Under the pieces are notes generated by a model. It did no database searches, was not told the origin of the DNA, and saw only the letters and a program-made list of their open reading frames with translations. Below, one piece after another: positions 12,190 through 23,950 of a stretch of 64,000 nt of DNA. A program made the translations under genes and the position numbers. How positions within the stretch are numbered: the stretch's first letter is position 1; the number at the start of each line of letters is the position of its first letter. The DNA comes from Rutpela maculata (Eukaryota > Arthropoda > Insecta > Coleoptera > Cerambycidae), in contig OW386286.2 in the NCBI GenBank assembly GCA_936432065.2, positions 6,813,208 to 6,877,207 on the forward strand. The letters are read 5' to 3'.

Positions 12190-13345
12190 CTATAATTTTG
12201 AGTTGCACCCAAGTTTCGCAATATGACTGTATCATCCACAAATCTCACTATTGAATTTAATAATAATAAGCTGTTAATGTAGATAAAAAAAATAAATTAG
12301 GGCCCAATACTATGCCCTGGGGGACACCATAGTGTACAGGCATAGTGGTGCTACTAACGTCCATTATTTTTACATATTGATACATATTGATATTGAATTA
12401 TCTCAGACAGATAATTCTCTATTAGATCCAAAGCTATACCTCTGATTCCATAGTTATTCAGTTTAAAAAAAGCATCTCATGACTAACCGCATCTCATCCA
12501 TTGATTCATATATTTTTGATGTTAGGTATGCAATTGCATCCTTTGTTAATTTTCCTTTTGTGAACCCGAATTGTCTGTCTGAGAGTATTCAAAATTTATC
12601 AAAGAAATCAATGAGTCCTACCTTAATTGCTTTTTTAAATACTTTTGTCAAATTAGATTTTGTCACCAGCATGTTTATAAAATGGTTTTATAATTCTAAT
12701 TTTTGGGCATTTTGGAAACATGCAGTTTTAAAAGACATTGTTAATGGTATATGTTAGATGCGCTACTATTTCACTATCAATTATTTGAGAAATTTCGGAA
12801 GTTATTAAGTCATGCCCAGGAGATTTACTTATGTTTAGTTCTTTAATATATTGTTCTATTACATTTTCTGTAGCCTCTTTTGGGTAAATTGAATTTTTTA
12901 TGGCGAATTTATCTGCAGGACCTTTTTTTTTTGGGATTTCTATTCTTTTTTGCTATATTTTCTCCTATATTACTAAAATAGTTATTAAACCTGTTTGCCA
13001 TTTGTGTTTCTTCAGTAGTAGTTTCCCCATTTTCTAATCTGATTTTATTTATATCTATTTCTTTGTTTTTATTATTATTGCATATATTCTTTAATATATT
13101 CCATAATTGTTTTGTTGAGTTGTTTTTGTTTCTTTCTATTTGTATTCTATAGAATTTTGTCTCTGTCTTTTTTATTAAAGCATTTAATTTATTCTTGTAA
13201 ATTTTGAATTCTGTTTCTAAAATTTTATTACAGGGATTGTTTGTGCGTTTCTGGTACAGCCCATCTTTGGTTTTTATGCATTTAATTAGTCCATCAGTAA
13301 TCCAGTCTTTTCTTTCGTAATTACTTCGCTTAATTTAATCAGTTT
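12190..13345 (-). pseudogene. LINE pre-RT and RT region
   Basis: The minus strand begins at about 13330 with KDWITDGLIKCIKTKDGLYQ, a well-kept pre-RT block. It continues through ETEFKIYKNKLNALI and LWNILKNI, a finger block with 'SPGHD', the RT2-like QFGFTKGK (about 12555), and near 12330 YGVPQGIVLGP. A degenerate 'DDT'-like site follows near 12230. The piece covers pre-RT to palm in the right order with several stops and frameshifts. The motifs are those of jockey/CR1-type LINEs. Both ends are eroded. Confidence 0.85.
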
Positions 13346-14569
13346 GGTATTTTTTCAATGTGCATTGTACAATATGTGTCTAAGCCGAGTCAATGATTAG
13401 AACCACAGCTATGGGATGAAAAACGTAAAATACTGTATTCATTTCGCATAAAAATATGACTGTGTATATCCACGAGTTGCATAGGCCACTTTTATTGTGT
13501 ATTTCGAGGGTCTCCGACTTACATAAAAACAAATAGTATTACCGGCAATTAATCATATGGAAAAGTTCCAACGCAATCTCCAGGTCTATAATATATGCGG
13601 CTCTATATTGAATTATAGGAAGCTTTCGAGCGAGAAACAGAAATCTCACTTTGTTCACTGTCAAAATTAAATTATTAACATCTTATAAACGTTACCGTTT
13701 GATTTATAATCCTGTGATTAGTTTACAAAAAAAAAAAATAAGAGAGTTACTATCTTCTCAGCACGCAATCGGGCGATAAAGTCTAGTAAAATACCCACAG
13801 CGAGAGGCCAAAAAAATACAAATAACCCTTTCATATATTAAGTTATAAGTCGTCTAGTGGAGAACTGCACAATAGCCAGTTATTCCGCGTTAGATTGTAA
13901 ATATGTCGTGTATGCATTTGGCACCAATAACGCGGCAATTTTCCATGCGTCTGACTGCGGCGCTCGATTCACAAATTCACAAGTTTGGCTCATAGCCTCG
14001 TAGCTTAGGTGGTTATCTCAAACAGTTGTACGTAATTTATTAGATAAACACATCCAACCGCAATTCTAACCCATGAAAGTAACCTAGTCAATATATAATA
14101 GTATATTATACAACGATGCTATAATGAAGGCTATTATTATTGAGGATGGAGATTACAACTCGAGCGAGCGTTGTAACCATCAAATGTTTTTAATTTAGTA
14201 ACAAAAAAGTTAACATATTTTTCGACAAAGCAAAATCAATCTAGAGCTGACAACCCTGTAGGAAGCGTTACTAACCTAAGGTTTGAAAACTCACACCATA
14301 TAGTGTAGTAAGTAGACGCGGGTTTAACACTCACATTGACCTAATTATCCCGAGCTTAGTTAACATGCAAATTTCACCTTGCATTGATAAACCGACCCTT
14401 AATAGTCCTAAAATATTTAAACCTAAAGACACTTCTTGTCCGAACAAAATATCTGTTTTTATTTCTTCAAGAATGTGCATCCTTTCTCAGCAGCGCTTAC
14501 CGTAATATGTAGATATCTTAATATTTCTCTTAAGATATCTAGATATGATTCTTCCTGGAAATTCTCTAA
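13346..14569. other. Unassigned sequence
   Basis: No open frame above 60 codons with recognisable content, no tRNA or SINE box, and no paired inverted repeat that I can see. Confidence 0.4.
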
Positions 14570-15215
14570 AATAGTAATACATCTCGAAGGGTGCCTCGGG
14601 GGTCAGTACTAGGGCCCTTACTTTTTTATTATACGTTAACGATCCGCCAAACTGTATAAAAAATGTCAGCCGCAACGTTTGCTAATGATGTAAACTAACA
14701 GTGGTAATTCTCAGTAGTGATATTCTATATAAAAAATCTATAATGTATTAGATGAATTTTCTGCTTGGTGTTATCATAATAAACTTATATTAAATTCGTC
14801 CAAACAACATGAATAGGAAACCGTGTGTTCTACAGGATTTTAAATTTGGTCACAAGAGTAAATGTTTAGGATTTGTCTTAGACGTAGACTTACCCTGGAA
14901 ACTTCAAACTGACATCGTATGCAAGAAATTACATCAGGCCTATTTTGCAGTGATACAATTGAAAAATATATTTAATCTTAAAGCATTACTAAATATATAT
15001 TACCGATTTGCATAATCACACATGAGTTTTAATATGTACTTGTATACAATAACTTTCATCTATTTATTTTATTTTTTTTTAAATTTTTTTACAATTCATT
15101 ATTACCTATTGTGCATTTACTTACATTATTTGATGATGTCATAGGTTGACAGCTAAGGCTAGATGTCGTGCGTCGCCTGAAATAAAGTCATATTTTTATT
15201 ATTATGTCAAATGTA
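14570..15215 (+). pseudogene. LINE RT palm/thumb fragment with 3' tail
   Basis: The plus strand reads GVPRGSVLGPLLF near 14588, then a decayed site where ADDT would stand (AND at about 14683). A thumb-type stretch in the open frame 14809-15015 follows (CLGFVLDVDLPWKLQTD, then HQAYFAVIQLKNIF). The tail ends at about 15205 with an AATAAAG-like signal and short ATT runs, which looks like a LINE 3' end. There are stops in every frame. It is a separate copy, and probably a separate family, from the 12.2-kb fragment. Confidence 0.75.
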
Positions 15216-15498
15216 TAATTTTGTGCAATAAGCTTTGCCATATATTTATTTGATTACAAAATTCAACAGGCAAAAGCCCAATTACAAGATTAAGTAGCTA
15301 GAAGAAGCAATATATCACATATACAAATAAAGTTCCCGGGAAAGAAGTAAAAATGCAAATATACATAACATGATAAAATATTAACAAGCAAATAAATAAA
15401 AATATAAATCAAATAAAATAATGCAATATATTTAAAAATATTAAGGCTATATATATAATGATCTAATATGGATTAATAGAATATTATAATTTGTATTA

Positions 15499-15529
<31 letters not shown>

Positions 15530-15867
15530 AAAAAGTTTCAAAAGTTTAATGTAAAACATGGGTTAGGGCTCTTAAAAATTCGTGCGTTTTCCTAAAACAC
15601 AAATTTAAAAAAGAATCTATGGATAATTAATTTTTCTTTTGGGCGACTTAAAAATAAATGAATCGGTAGCATCCGCCCATAATGATTCAGTGTTAGTAAA
15701 TTGTTTTAGAAAACATTTTTGTCAGATACAAATTACATTTTTTGTTCACTCTGGAATATACTCAATAGGGCTGACCGTTTTACATTGTTTGACCACTAGA
15801 AATATTGACGGCTGTATCCACAAACCCTATTCGATATGAATAATACTACTTCAAACAAATTTGTCCT
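15216..15867. other. Unassigned, with an (ATT)n tract
   Basis: A short ATT microsatellite lies at about 15503-15531. No coding motif in the 15639-15839 open frame. Confidence 0.4.
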
Positions 15868-16165
15868 AAAATTTATCTCTCTCCTATGGCGCTACAGCCC
15901 GGTTTCGGGCCTTGGCCTTCTCTGACTTCCTCTTCCATATTACCCTGTCCAGAGCTGTGGTTCTCCATCGCTCTATTCACGCAATGTTGTGGGCGTCTTC
16001 TCTGACTTCGTCTTCCAATCTCCTCCTCGATCTTCCTACCAGTCTTCTGCCATCCATTTTTCCATTGAGAACCTTTCTTGGAGCTCTACTGTCTTCCATC
16101 CTCACTATATGTCCTGCCCACTGCAGCCATTTTAACCTCGCATAAGTCTCCACAGAAGGCACAGA
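15868..16165 (-). pseudogene. LINE ORF2 extreme C-terminus and 3' end
   Basis: The minus-strand frame from 16162 reads LQWAGHIVRMEDSRAPRKVL, then GRRLVGRSRRRLEDEVRED, the standard C-terminal block of an insect LINE (WxGHxxRM...GRRPxGRPRxRW...D). It continues in another frame through the closing 'KA.NR' block and ends in a 'GGCTGTAGCGCCATAGG' 3' tail at about 15885-15901. The nearly readable 60-codon block suggests moderate age. This family differs from the 11.3-kb fragment in tail and wording. Confidence 0.85.
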
Positions 16166-16189
16166 AGAGTTTATAGCATGAAAGAAGTT

Positions 16190-16650
16190 ATTGGAAGTAC
16201 CATTTACTATTATTATAAATTACAGAGAACCAGCATGGTAGCGCAGCGGGCTAAAGCGTGTGTGGCGAGCACGCTTGGTCAGATGTATTCGGTTCAATCC
16301 AATCTACGACACAATCAATGTCAGTGCAATGGATTTTATCTGCTCTTTTTCAAACGTGTAACTCCTAATGGACAGCCTTGGCTCGGATTTGGATGTTTCC
16401 TATGTATGTTGTGTTTATATTTATACATCCACATACACACGTCATGTAGAAACACATGAAGTGCCATCGAATATTTCTTACCACAGCTTTAAAACTACCT
16501 GTTTTACAACAAATCCATTTATGTTTAAGACTGAGTTATTACAGGTTTTGCCCACTTCATTAAAACTCTAACAAGTAGTTTGTTGTATTAATGAATGGTC
16601 GACTGGAAATTTAGTCCCCTTAAAGCATAGATAGATGACCAAGATGATGA
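16190..16650 (+). mobile_element. tRNA-derived SINE, copy 1
   Basis: The head contains an RNA polymerase III A box (TGGTAGCGCAGCGGG, 16236-16250) and a B box (GGTTCAATCC, 16291-16300) 55 bases apart, as in a tRNA gene, but the arms do not make a good cloverleaf. A second copy with the same head lies on the minus strand at 32690-32815. The body after the head is AT-rich and noncoding. It may end near the 'GATGATGATTTTA' tract at about 16640; the 3' boundary is uncertain. Confidence 0.65.
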
Positions 16651-16869
16651 TTTTATTTGACAGTTATAAAATCCATTTTTGGCAAGTCAAAAATAGAAAA
16701 TACAAGAATATAAAAATATTAAAAATGTACGCACATCACTACATATACAAATACTTCACATAATAAAGAAAAAAGAAAGAAAGCAAGCTCTCACGAAATG
16801 GCCAGAGCATGCCAAACAAACAGAGGTTAAACTAAAAGATATCAACAAATTTGTGTGTTTACAAATTCA

Positions 16870-17760
16870 TCAATTGAATATAAACAATATTTTAAAATGT
16901 GTTTTTTTATTACGTCCTTGAAACTATTAAAATTAAGAAATTGTTACGTCATTAGGAATGTGATTGTATAATTGAAAGTTTTAGAGAGTTTTTATATGAT
17001 TTGTTGATCTAAGACGAAGCTGCCTAAGTTGATTGGCAGACCTAGTGCCAAACGAATGAAAATGTGAGTTAGTACAAAAAGAATTTACGTTCTTGTGAAT
17101 TTCAAGTAAAATGACATAAACGTGAAGAGAAGCAACCGGCATTGTGCCAAGACTCTTAAATATTGGTAAACAGTGATCCCTCCAACCTACATTAACAATT
17201 AACTTGACTGTTTTCTTCTACAGACGAAAGATTACAGCTGTCCGAGATGATCCACCCCATAGGAGGATAGCATAATTAATATGATCATGAAATAATGAAA
17301 AATAGCATGTTCTTAAGATTTTAGAACAGAGTTGATTTTTTAGCCTACTTAGCATGAATATCGAACTTGATAATTTGTGACAGCTGCTCCACATGATTGG
17401 ACCAGTGAAGAGTGTCATCTAAAACAACGCCAAGAATTTTAACACTGTTACCCTTGATTAGCGAATTATTTGTTAAGAAAACGATTTGTTGGGTTTTCTT
17501 CCTTTAATTTAAGATTATTCGAAGAGAACCGAGCACCAACTTGTTTGATAGAACTAAAGCTATCCTCACGTAGGTCAGGAATATTCGAATATTTGGTGAC
17601 ATAAAGTGAAAAGAATCAATCATAAACGTATAATATAAAGAGTAGGGGCCCCAAAACAGAGTTTTGAAGAACCCCATGTTTAACCGGAAGAAGTTCAGAG
17701 TTTAAATTACCTATACACACACACTGAAGTCTGTTGTTAAGATGGGAATAGAAAAGATTG
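16870..17760 (-). pseudogene. LINE RT palm to C-terminus
   Basis: On the minus strand, near 17655, a decayed GVPQGSVLGPLLF block ('SVLGP.LFIIYV') is followed by an 'FSSNNLKL' block. ILGVVLDDTLHWSNHV follows (about 17430), then the open frame 17218-17418 with SRLKNQLCSK and NYAILLWGG, and a C-terminal tail through about 16900. These are consecutive motifs of the RT palm, thumb and connection in a jockey-like LINE. Stops and shifts are frequent. The plus-strand LINE 3' end at 18120 is separate. Confidence 0.85.
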
Positions 17761-18119
17761 GATGGTAAACCAAATACTAGATTTATAGGCTAACGTCAAT
17801 AGCCATCCCAAGATAATTTCACAGAGCTATTATAAAACTACATTTCCTGAATTCTCCAATAAAACTCGATACTCCTAAATTGAACTTAACAGCTAAAGAG
17901 TTTTATTGAAGGGTTGACAAATACCTTGATTGGGCAGTCATAAACCAATAAGGATAGTTTAGTTTTAATTGCAAATTCTTGAATGGCTTTTGAAAACTTT
18001 GTTTAACACAAAACTATCTTTAAGTGCATTTGATATTTAATAAGTCTGGCATAAAACTATGATTCATTAGGAGGCTATTATAAAACACTGATAAAACCTT
18101 AATAAATCTAAAAGGAATT

Positions 18120-18335
18120 TGGATTTCCCATATGTGTTTTTGTATTTTGTATTTTAAATGTGTTTTTGTATGTGTTTTTGTATCATTTCTATTATTATAG
18201 CTATATAATTTTCACCCCACGTGCAGGCTATGCCTTTAGTAGTTGTTCTACATTTGTTTACAAAATGTTACATTTTCAATTTGTAAAAATTGTAAGCTGT
18301 AAGTTGCAAATAAAAACTTTATTATTATTATATAT
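18120..18335 (+). mobile_element. LINE 3' end with AATAAA and (TTA)n tail
   Basis: A 3' UTR-like stretch ends GCAAATAAAAACTTTATTATTATTA (two pieces: signal at 18308, TTA repeats at 18318-18333). The LINE at 58821-62793 has the same type of end (GCAAATAAACT plus TTA repeats). No coding part is attached. I call it from tail structure alone. Confidence 0.45.
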
Positions 18336-19800
18336 GTAAAAAAAATTGGTGCTATTATATAGAGCACCGCTGAAATTTATCTAAATATTTTCGGTTCAAC
18401 TCCCGTACTATTTGGCTGAAATCGCCTAACGGCCCATCGAATGCAACTTACACGACGTTGATTGGAATTTACTGGCATCCGAACATCGTATTTTCGTATT
18501 CGAATCTACTGCACAACCTATTGGACACCAATGTGCAGTTTTTTTACTTCCCGATAAGCCGTAAATTTACATTTAGAGCTGATTTCTTGATAAACAAACT
18601 GACCTGGGGGATTCGATTTAAAGGTAAAATGAAAGAAATGCCCTAGTTCGATGTATAAATTTACTACGGAATGTATAAATTTTGTTTACTGGCTAAATTT
18701 CCGGCCGGAAGTATTTTTTATCGGCTGTCCAGCCGCCGTTATTGGCCGATATTTATGGACAGTTTGCTTTGATAAATTTGTGATTTTTTAATAGGGTATG
18801 CAAGCGTATAAATAAATTTTGTTAGATTAACTAGTTATTGACTGCATTTATTGGTCATTTGGAATATATATTTTGCTGTATTTTTTTTATTACACTTTAT
18901 TTTTCGTTTATAATATAATTTTATTAATGTGTTGCCATAACTCACAAGCTATTATGTCACCTGAATTTATTAATGTGGAAAAATGTATTGTTGGTAAATA
19001 AAACCAAATGTGCCCCCCAGCAAGTTAACTAATAATAATAAAAATGTATAGCATCACAATTAATATTGCAGTATTATTAGCGATTGCACTTTTCACTTCT
19101 GTCAGAGAAATATTTTATATTTTATAGGAATGTTAAAGTATAGAATAAAAGATGAGCATAAACTGTTAGTAATAAATTATTTATTTATTTCAGAGTATGT
19201 ACAAGATAAAATGAACATATACACTAGCTTATATACAAGAACAGATAAAACATTAGATAATGTAACTAATAAAACAGATATAAGTTAAAGACAAGCATGT
19301 AAAAAATGTCGGCGTCTTTGGTGGATAATACCACAATACTTTAATATTGATTTAACCAGTGAATTAATAGTATATTATGCAATGACTAATGATGGTTATT
19401 AAGATACGAGCATGAGAACTATGATATGAGCTCTAAGCGAATGTCATAATGAATGCAAGTGTCTTAACCATCAAATGTGAGTTGCATACACTATTTTTTC
19501 TACTTCCAGTCATAATAAAATAGAAAATTTACAATTTATTTCTGAAATTTCTTTATTAATTATGTATTACAATTTAGAAAATATTATGGATTATTATTTT
19601 AATTTCACTTTCACTGTCATACATGTTCATTGATTTTAATTGTAAGTACAAAGTTTGAAAATGTGCTGTATGAAGTTGTCAAAATTGATAAATTTTATAT
19701 ATGTCATATGTTCAAGGCTCAGTTAGTGTTTAATAGGTATACAAACCAAAATTTTACACAGTGCTTCCCCTCTAACGCAGTAAATCATAGTATATATATG
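18336..19800. other. Unassigned AT-rich sequence left of the mariner element
   Basis: No recognisable gene. The open frames at 18458-18646 and 19630 onward are not conserved domains; the latter runs into the mariner inverted repeat. Confidence 0.4.
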
Positions 19801-19802
19801 TA

Positions 19803-20097
19803 CAGTGTGTCCCAGGATAGATGTAACAAGAGGTCTAATGGACCAAAAATTTTGGAATTTTGGAATGGTATTTGGGGATTGAGTCCTGCTTGTTGTAAAA
19901 CTACCAAAGATGACTTGATTTGGTGTTCTACAGGGTGTTTTATAAGCAAAGTTGTAAAAATCACCGCGAATAAAGTACCCTTATTTTTCAAAATATGGAA
20001 AAATTCCACCAAGAAAAGTTATTTAGAATGCAATTTTATACCTCTATACCAAATTTCAGGAATATAAAATTATTTTTTCGAAACTTTCCATTTTTTC
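19803..20097 (+). repeat. Left inverted repeat of the mariner-like element
   Basis: It aligns to 21594-21889 in reverse orientation with scattered mismatches and small indels. The outermost block and the inner block 'TTTCAGGAATATAAAATTAT' (about 20054-20073) are the best conserved. Confidence 0.88.
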
Positions 20098-20315
20098 AAT
20101 AAATTAGTATTTTATTTTGAACCATTCAATTAAAACTGCATAGAAATTATTTTTTGTGAATTAATATTTAAAGTTAGGTAGAAGCTAAAAGTAGGCTATG
20201 AGAAAAGCAGTGGATACACATTTATCATTTATTATTGACATATCTGTCAAACGTAGTCAATATTATCCTTAATTTGTTTCAAATTAACGAACCAAGCATA
20301 AAAAATTAAGTGAAA

Positions 20316-21368
20316 ATGGTACTCATACTGCGTGAAAAAATTTATATTGTGCAATGTTACGGAATTGGCGGTGAAAACTCGCTAAGAGAAATGGTAAGCC
20401 AATTTAATTTGAAATTTCCAAACACTGCTTTGTCACGTACTCAGGCTATGAGAATAATTAAAAAGTTTCTGGCTACTGGTAGTGTTCTTAACATGAAAAG
20501 AAAAATAAAAGCATATGATGAAGACAATGTTGGGGCTATTATAGCTCATGCCTCTGTTATACAAAATCCTAGGATGCCACTAAGAGAGAGATCAGCTCTT
20601 ATTAATATTAGCAAGTCTGAACTCCAAAGAATTTACAAGGCAAAAAAAATTAGGGCATATAAAGCAAATTATAAACATACGCATGAAGAGGGAGATGACG
20701 GCCGTATTTTGAATTTTTGTTTAACCATTGGAGAAAAAATCATGGAAGAGAGATTTTTTCATCATTTCATAATTTTCTCAGATGAATTCACATTCACAAC
20801 CAATGGTGTTGTTTCATCTCAGAATTGTCGGTTTTGGGCTTCTGAAAATCCAAGTTTTAGAATTCATTGTAGAAGACAATATTATAAAAAAGTGAATGTG
20901 TGGTGTGCCGTTTCTTATCACGTTGGAGTTATTGGACCTTATTTCATTGAGGGAAGGTTAAACCAGCACACTTATTTACAACTTCTTGAAAAATTTTCTG
21001 AAGAACATTTAAATATTTTAAGAGATATGCCTTTAGTTCATTTTCAACATGATGGTTGCCCTGGCCACTCCACAGAAATGGTTAATCGGTGGTTGAATTT
21101 AAATTTTGGAGAAAATTGGATTGCCAGGAATGGACCGATCAAGTGGCCAGCGAGATCCCCAGACCTATCAATATTGGATTTCTTTTTATGGGGTCGCCTC
21201 AAGCAGTTGGTTTACGCTGAACCACTTCCTAACGATGTAGCAGTATTGAAGCAGAGAATTACAAATGCCGTAAACTCCATACCGTTAGATCATATTCGAA
21301 ACAGTTTTAAGGACTTCAGGCGAAGGATCGAAATGTGTGTGGATGTGGTTGGTAGCTACGTCGAATAA
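20316..21368 (+). CDS. Mariner-like transposase, DDD catalytic triad, intact
   Basis: A cut-and-paste transposase that would bind the element's inverted repeats and move it into TA sites in the nucleus. The 350-residue frame starts at the ATG at 20316 (context GAAAATGG) and has no stop until the TAA at 21366-21368. The N-terminal 110 residues are helix-turn-helix in character (REKIYIVQCYGIGGENSLRE, then RTQAMRIIKKFLATGSV). The catalytic acidic residues are D156 (in FSDEFTF), D246 (in QHDGCPGH) and D283 (in ARSPDLS), with 36 residues between the last two. The C-terminus has the LDFFLWGRLK block common in insect mariner-like proteins. Length matches the family (about 345-360). An AATAAA overlaps the stop codon. 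No other ORF in the window is as well preserved. Confidence 0.95.
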   Translation: MVLILREKIYIVQCYGIGGENSLREMVSQFNLKFPNTALSRTQAMRIIKKFLATGSVLNMKRKIKAYDEDNVGAIIAHASVIQNPRMPLRERSALINISKSELQRIYKAKKIRAYKANYKHTHEEGDDGRILNFCLTIGEKIMEERFFHHFIIFSDEFTFTTNGVVSSQNCRFWASENPSFRIHCRRQYYKKVNVWCAVSYHVGVIGPYFIEGRLNQHTYLQLLEKFSEEHLNILRDMPLVHFQHDGCPGHSTEMVNRWLNLNFGENWIARNGPIKWPARSPDLSILDFFLWGRLKQLVYAEPLPNDVAVLKQRITNAVNSIPLDHIRNSFKDFRRRIEMCVDVVGSYVE

Positions 21369-21372
21369 TAAA
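21367..21372 (+). promoter_or_regulatory. Polyadenylation signal AATAAA
   Basis: AATAAA overlaps the transposase stop codon, leaving a very short 3' UTR before the right inverted repeat. Confidence 0.55.
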
Positions 21373-21593
21373 AAAATTGTTAACATTGTTTTGTATTAGT
21401 CGATAATTAATTTGTTTGTGAATTTTTAAACCTCATTAATCTTCTGTTAATAATTGTTTCTTGTTTTACAATTAGTTCGATTAACATTATACCTTCTTAC
21501 ATCTCGTATATTCAATTTTTTATTTACCAATAGCCTACTTTTTGAGATGATTAACATTTGCTCCTACAAACTTTAAATATGAATTCAATTCGC

Positions 21594-21889
21594 AAAAAAT
21601 GGGAAGTTTCAAAAAAATAATTTTATATTCCTGAAATTTGGTATAGAGGTATAAAATTGCATTCTAAATAACTTTTCTTAGTGGAATTTTTTTCATATTT
21701 AAAGGTACTTTATTAGTGGTGATTTTTACAACTTTGCTTATAAAACACCCTGTAGAACACCAAATCAAGTCATTTTTTGGTATACTTTAGTTTTACGACA
21801 AGCAGGACTCAATCCCCAATACCATTCCAAAATTTCAAAATGGTTTTGGTCCATTACACCTCTTGTTACATCTATCCTGGGACACACTG
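21594..21889 (-). repeat. Right inverted repeat of the mariner-like element
   Basis: Mirror of 19803-20097. It ends CACACTG at 21889, followed by the TA target duplication. Confidence 0.88.
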
Positions 21890-21891
21890 TA

Positions 21892-23029
21892 TATATAGTG
21901 CAGTGACATCGTGTACCTGCCAGGCGACAAAGAGGAGAAAGAAATCAGTAATAACCGAAGAGAGGAACAAAACAAAGGCTAAGTTTTTACTATCTCATTT
22001 AAATTAATATCATTTTTGCAATTAACAAGTGTACGAAGTGTAGCAAGTAAAATTGTTTGCATTGTAATGTTAAATGCCAAATTTCTTAGAATTACAAGCC
22101 TCTGCTTTCAAGGAACTGTCCTCAGCTGACGGTAAGGTATAATTACGGCCAGACCAATAAATTCTGTAACGCTTGTCTCAACACTTCAGTGAAATAACTA
22201 ATGGCACTATTTGAAACACAAAATAAAATACAAAGTGTCATATTTATTCGAGATAAAAAATAATGATGTAAATATGTGTATTTGAAATAGTAAATAAAAA
22301 ATAGTCCTGTACACGAAAAATCTCTTTAAGGTTTCATTCCAAATAAATAATTTTTAATTATTATTGCAAATAACATACTTGTTTCAAAGTGTAGTATTCT
22401 AAATTTTAATTCACATTTTAAATCTTCAAATTGAAGTAAAAAAAGGAATATTTAAGACATCGTATTGGTTGATTCATTAGCTATAATAATATGGCGAGAA
22501 CGCAGCGAATGTCGAGCTCAAATTGGTCAAATGGCATTATTAGTTTTGCATCCTGTTTTGTTTTGCTATTTTGTTGATGCTGACTGGTCAATTTACTGAA
22601 CTGCCTATTCAACAGTTTGAATTAGGGACATTATCTAACTACTCACAAAAACAACAAGACGAAACAGCGACATAAAATATCAACACTACTAAAAGAGAAG
22701 ACAATTACAAAAAGGATAGAAATACACGCAATGAAGTACTTAAAAAACCTCATGCATGCCAAAAAAAACATTCCTTTCAAAATTTCCTTATTAGGTAAGG
22801 CTCTGGTAAGGTAAGGAAGTTTAGAATCGTAATAATAACAAGCAAAAAAGAAACATGAAATAATAACTCTCCAAAAAACACAAAAATAATGTATCCACTA
22901 CAGAACGTAGGAACGAAGGCACAGTAATCACTGGTACAAAAAATTGACGGCGACGAGAACTGTCTGTATGGAGCACCAAGCCATCAGTTAGAAGGAGAAA
23001 ACATAACAATCCCGGCACACACCAACGCT
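21892..23029. other. Unassigned sequence
   Basis: No recognisable gene. The last 300 bases (about 22680-23029) are A-rich on the plus strand with many ACA/AAA codons, like the endonuclease piece that follows, and may be an upstream part of the same LINE, but I could not read a motif there. Confidence 0.35.
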
Positions 23030-23570
23030 ATGAAAAATCAAGAAAAATATCCATTATACTATTAGGAGACTTCAATGCACATATAGGAAATGACGATCAG
23101 ACGGAGGAGAACAAAAGCATCATAGGAAAAACCTCTCTACGCATGGCCTAACGAAAATGGCAACGCGCTGAAAAACCTAGCACACATGTTTGACTTAACA
23201 ATAAGAAATGCATGGAGCAAAAGTCAAACCTGCATTGACACCTGGAGTAATGGAAGCTCAATCTCACAAATAGACCATATCCTGGTAAGCAAAGAGAAAA
23301 GGGAAAAGATCAAGAACGTTAAATCAACAAGGATGGCAGAAATCCTACTGAAGTAAGCGCTAACACTGAACAGCAGCAAACTAAAAATAGGGAGACCATG
23401 TTACACGTGGAAAACAACAATCGAGAGGATCATGAACAAACCGGGAAAGAAAGGCGAGGGGAAAAATGAATTCCACAAAAAAAATAGCAGCGATATATTC
23501 TACCAGAATCACAACGGAGAAATCCGAAGACTCAGAAAAGAAGAAAAATTGTAGAAACAGAAATACAAAA
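23030..23570 (+). pseudogene. LINE AP-type endonuclease fragment
   Basis: The plus strand reads SIILLGDFNAHIGNDD at about 23050, the catalytic GDFNA motif of the APE-like endonuclease of non-LTR retrotransposons. In other frames it then reads NGNALKNLAHMFDLTIRN, TWSNGSSISQIDHILVSK (the IDHI motif) and a decayed C-terminal 'LTLNSSKLKI' block. A frameshift near 23140 and stops near 23350 show it is dead. This domain nicks the target in LINE transposition. No RT follows directly; the sequence runs into a duplicated block. Confidence 0.85.
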
Positions 23571-23950
23571 AGAAGAGCACAAACAGCAGAAATACACCTA
23601 CATCTACACTGCCCCACTCCTGTACCATGCGTCATGTGGCTCTCGCTACTGACAACAAGCACGACCCAAATCCAACCCAGCATCGGAAACCGAGGAATCA
23701 GAAGATTCAAAAAAAGAAGATTCGAAGAAGCAGAAACACAAAAAGAGGAGCATCAACACTCCATATCAAGACACAACACATATAACACAAAAACACAAAA
23801 AGGGAGCTTAAACGCTCCCTCACGACACAATGCGGTAACGCATCTCACAAATACCTACACCTCCCATCCCATATTCCTTCACCATGCACCATGTGGCTCT
23901 CGCTGCTGGCAACACGCATGACCTTAGTCCAACCCAGCGTGGACGTAGCA
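23540..23950. repeat. Diverged direct duplication
   Basis: A block containing 'CATGTGGCTCTCGCT' occurs at about 23632 and again at about 23890. Each is preceded by A-rich 'AAAAAGARGAGCA' sequence and followed by 'CCAACCCAGC'. The two copies are about 255 bp apart and diverged. The open frame 23466-23921 spans both but has no domain I recognise. Confidence 0.6.

Larger units (their letters stand above)
19803..21889 (+). mobile_element. Complete mariner-like transposon with long inverted repeats
   Basis: A 2,087-bp element flanked by TA on both sides (19801-19802 and 21890-21891), the expected target duplication of the Tc1/mariner superfamily. Its ends begin CAGTGTGTCCCAGGATAG and are perfectly mirrored for at least the first 30 bases. 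The inverted repeats extend about 295 bp each (19803 to about 20097; about 21594 to 21889), much longer than the roughly 30 bp of classic mariners. Between them lies one uninterrupted transposase frame. By eye the element is structurally complete and could be autonomous or only recently silent. Confidence 0.92.

Noticed and set aside
20310..20315. GTG as the transposase start
   Set aside because: The gene is eukaryotic and a good ATG (20316) follows two codons later.
23466..23921. 151-codon plus-strand frame and its 109-codon antisense partner
   Set aside because: It runs across a LINE remnant and a diverged duplication, and the composition (AAA/ACA-rich) explains the open frame.
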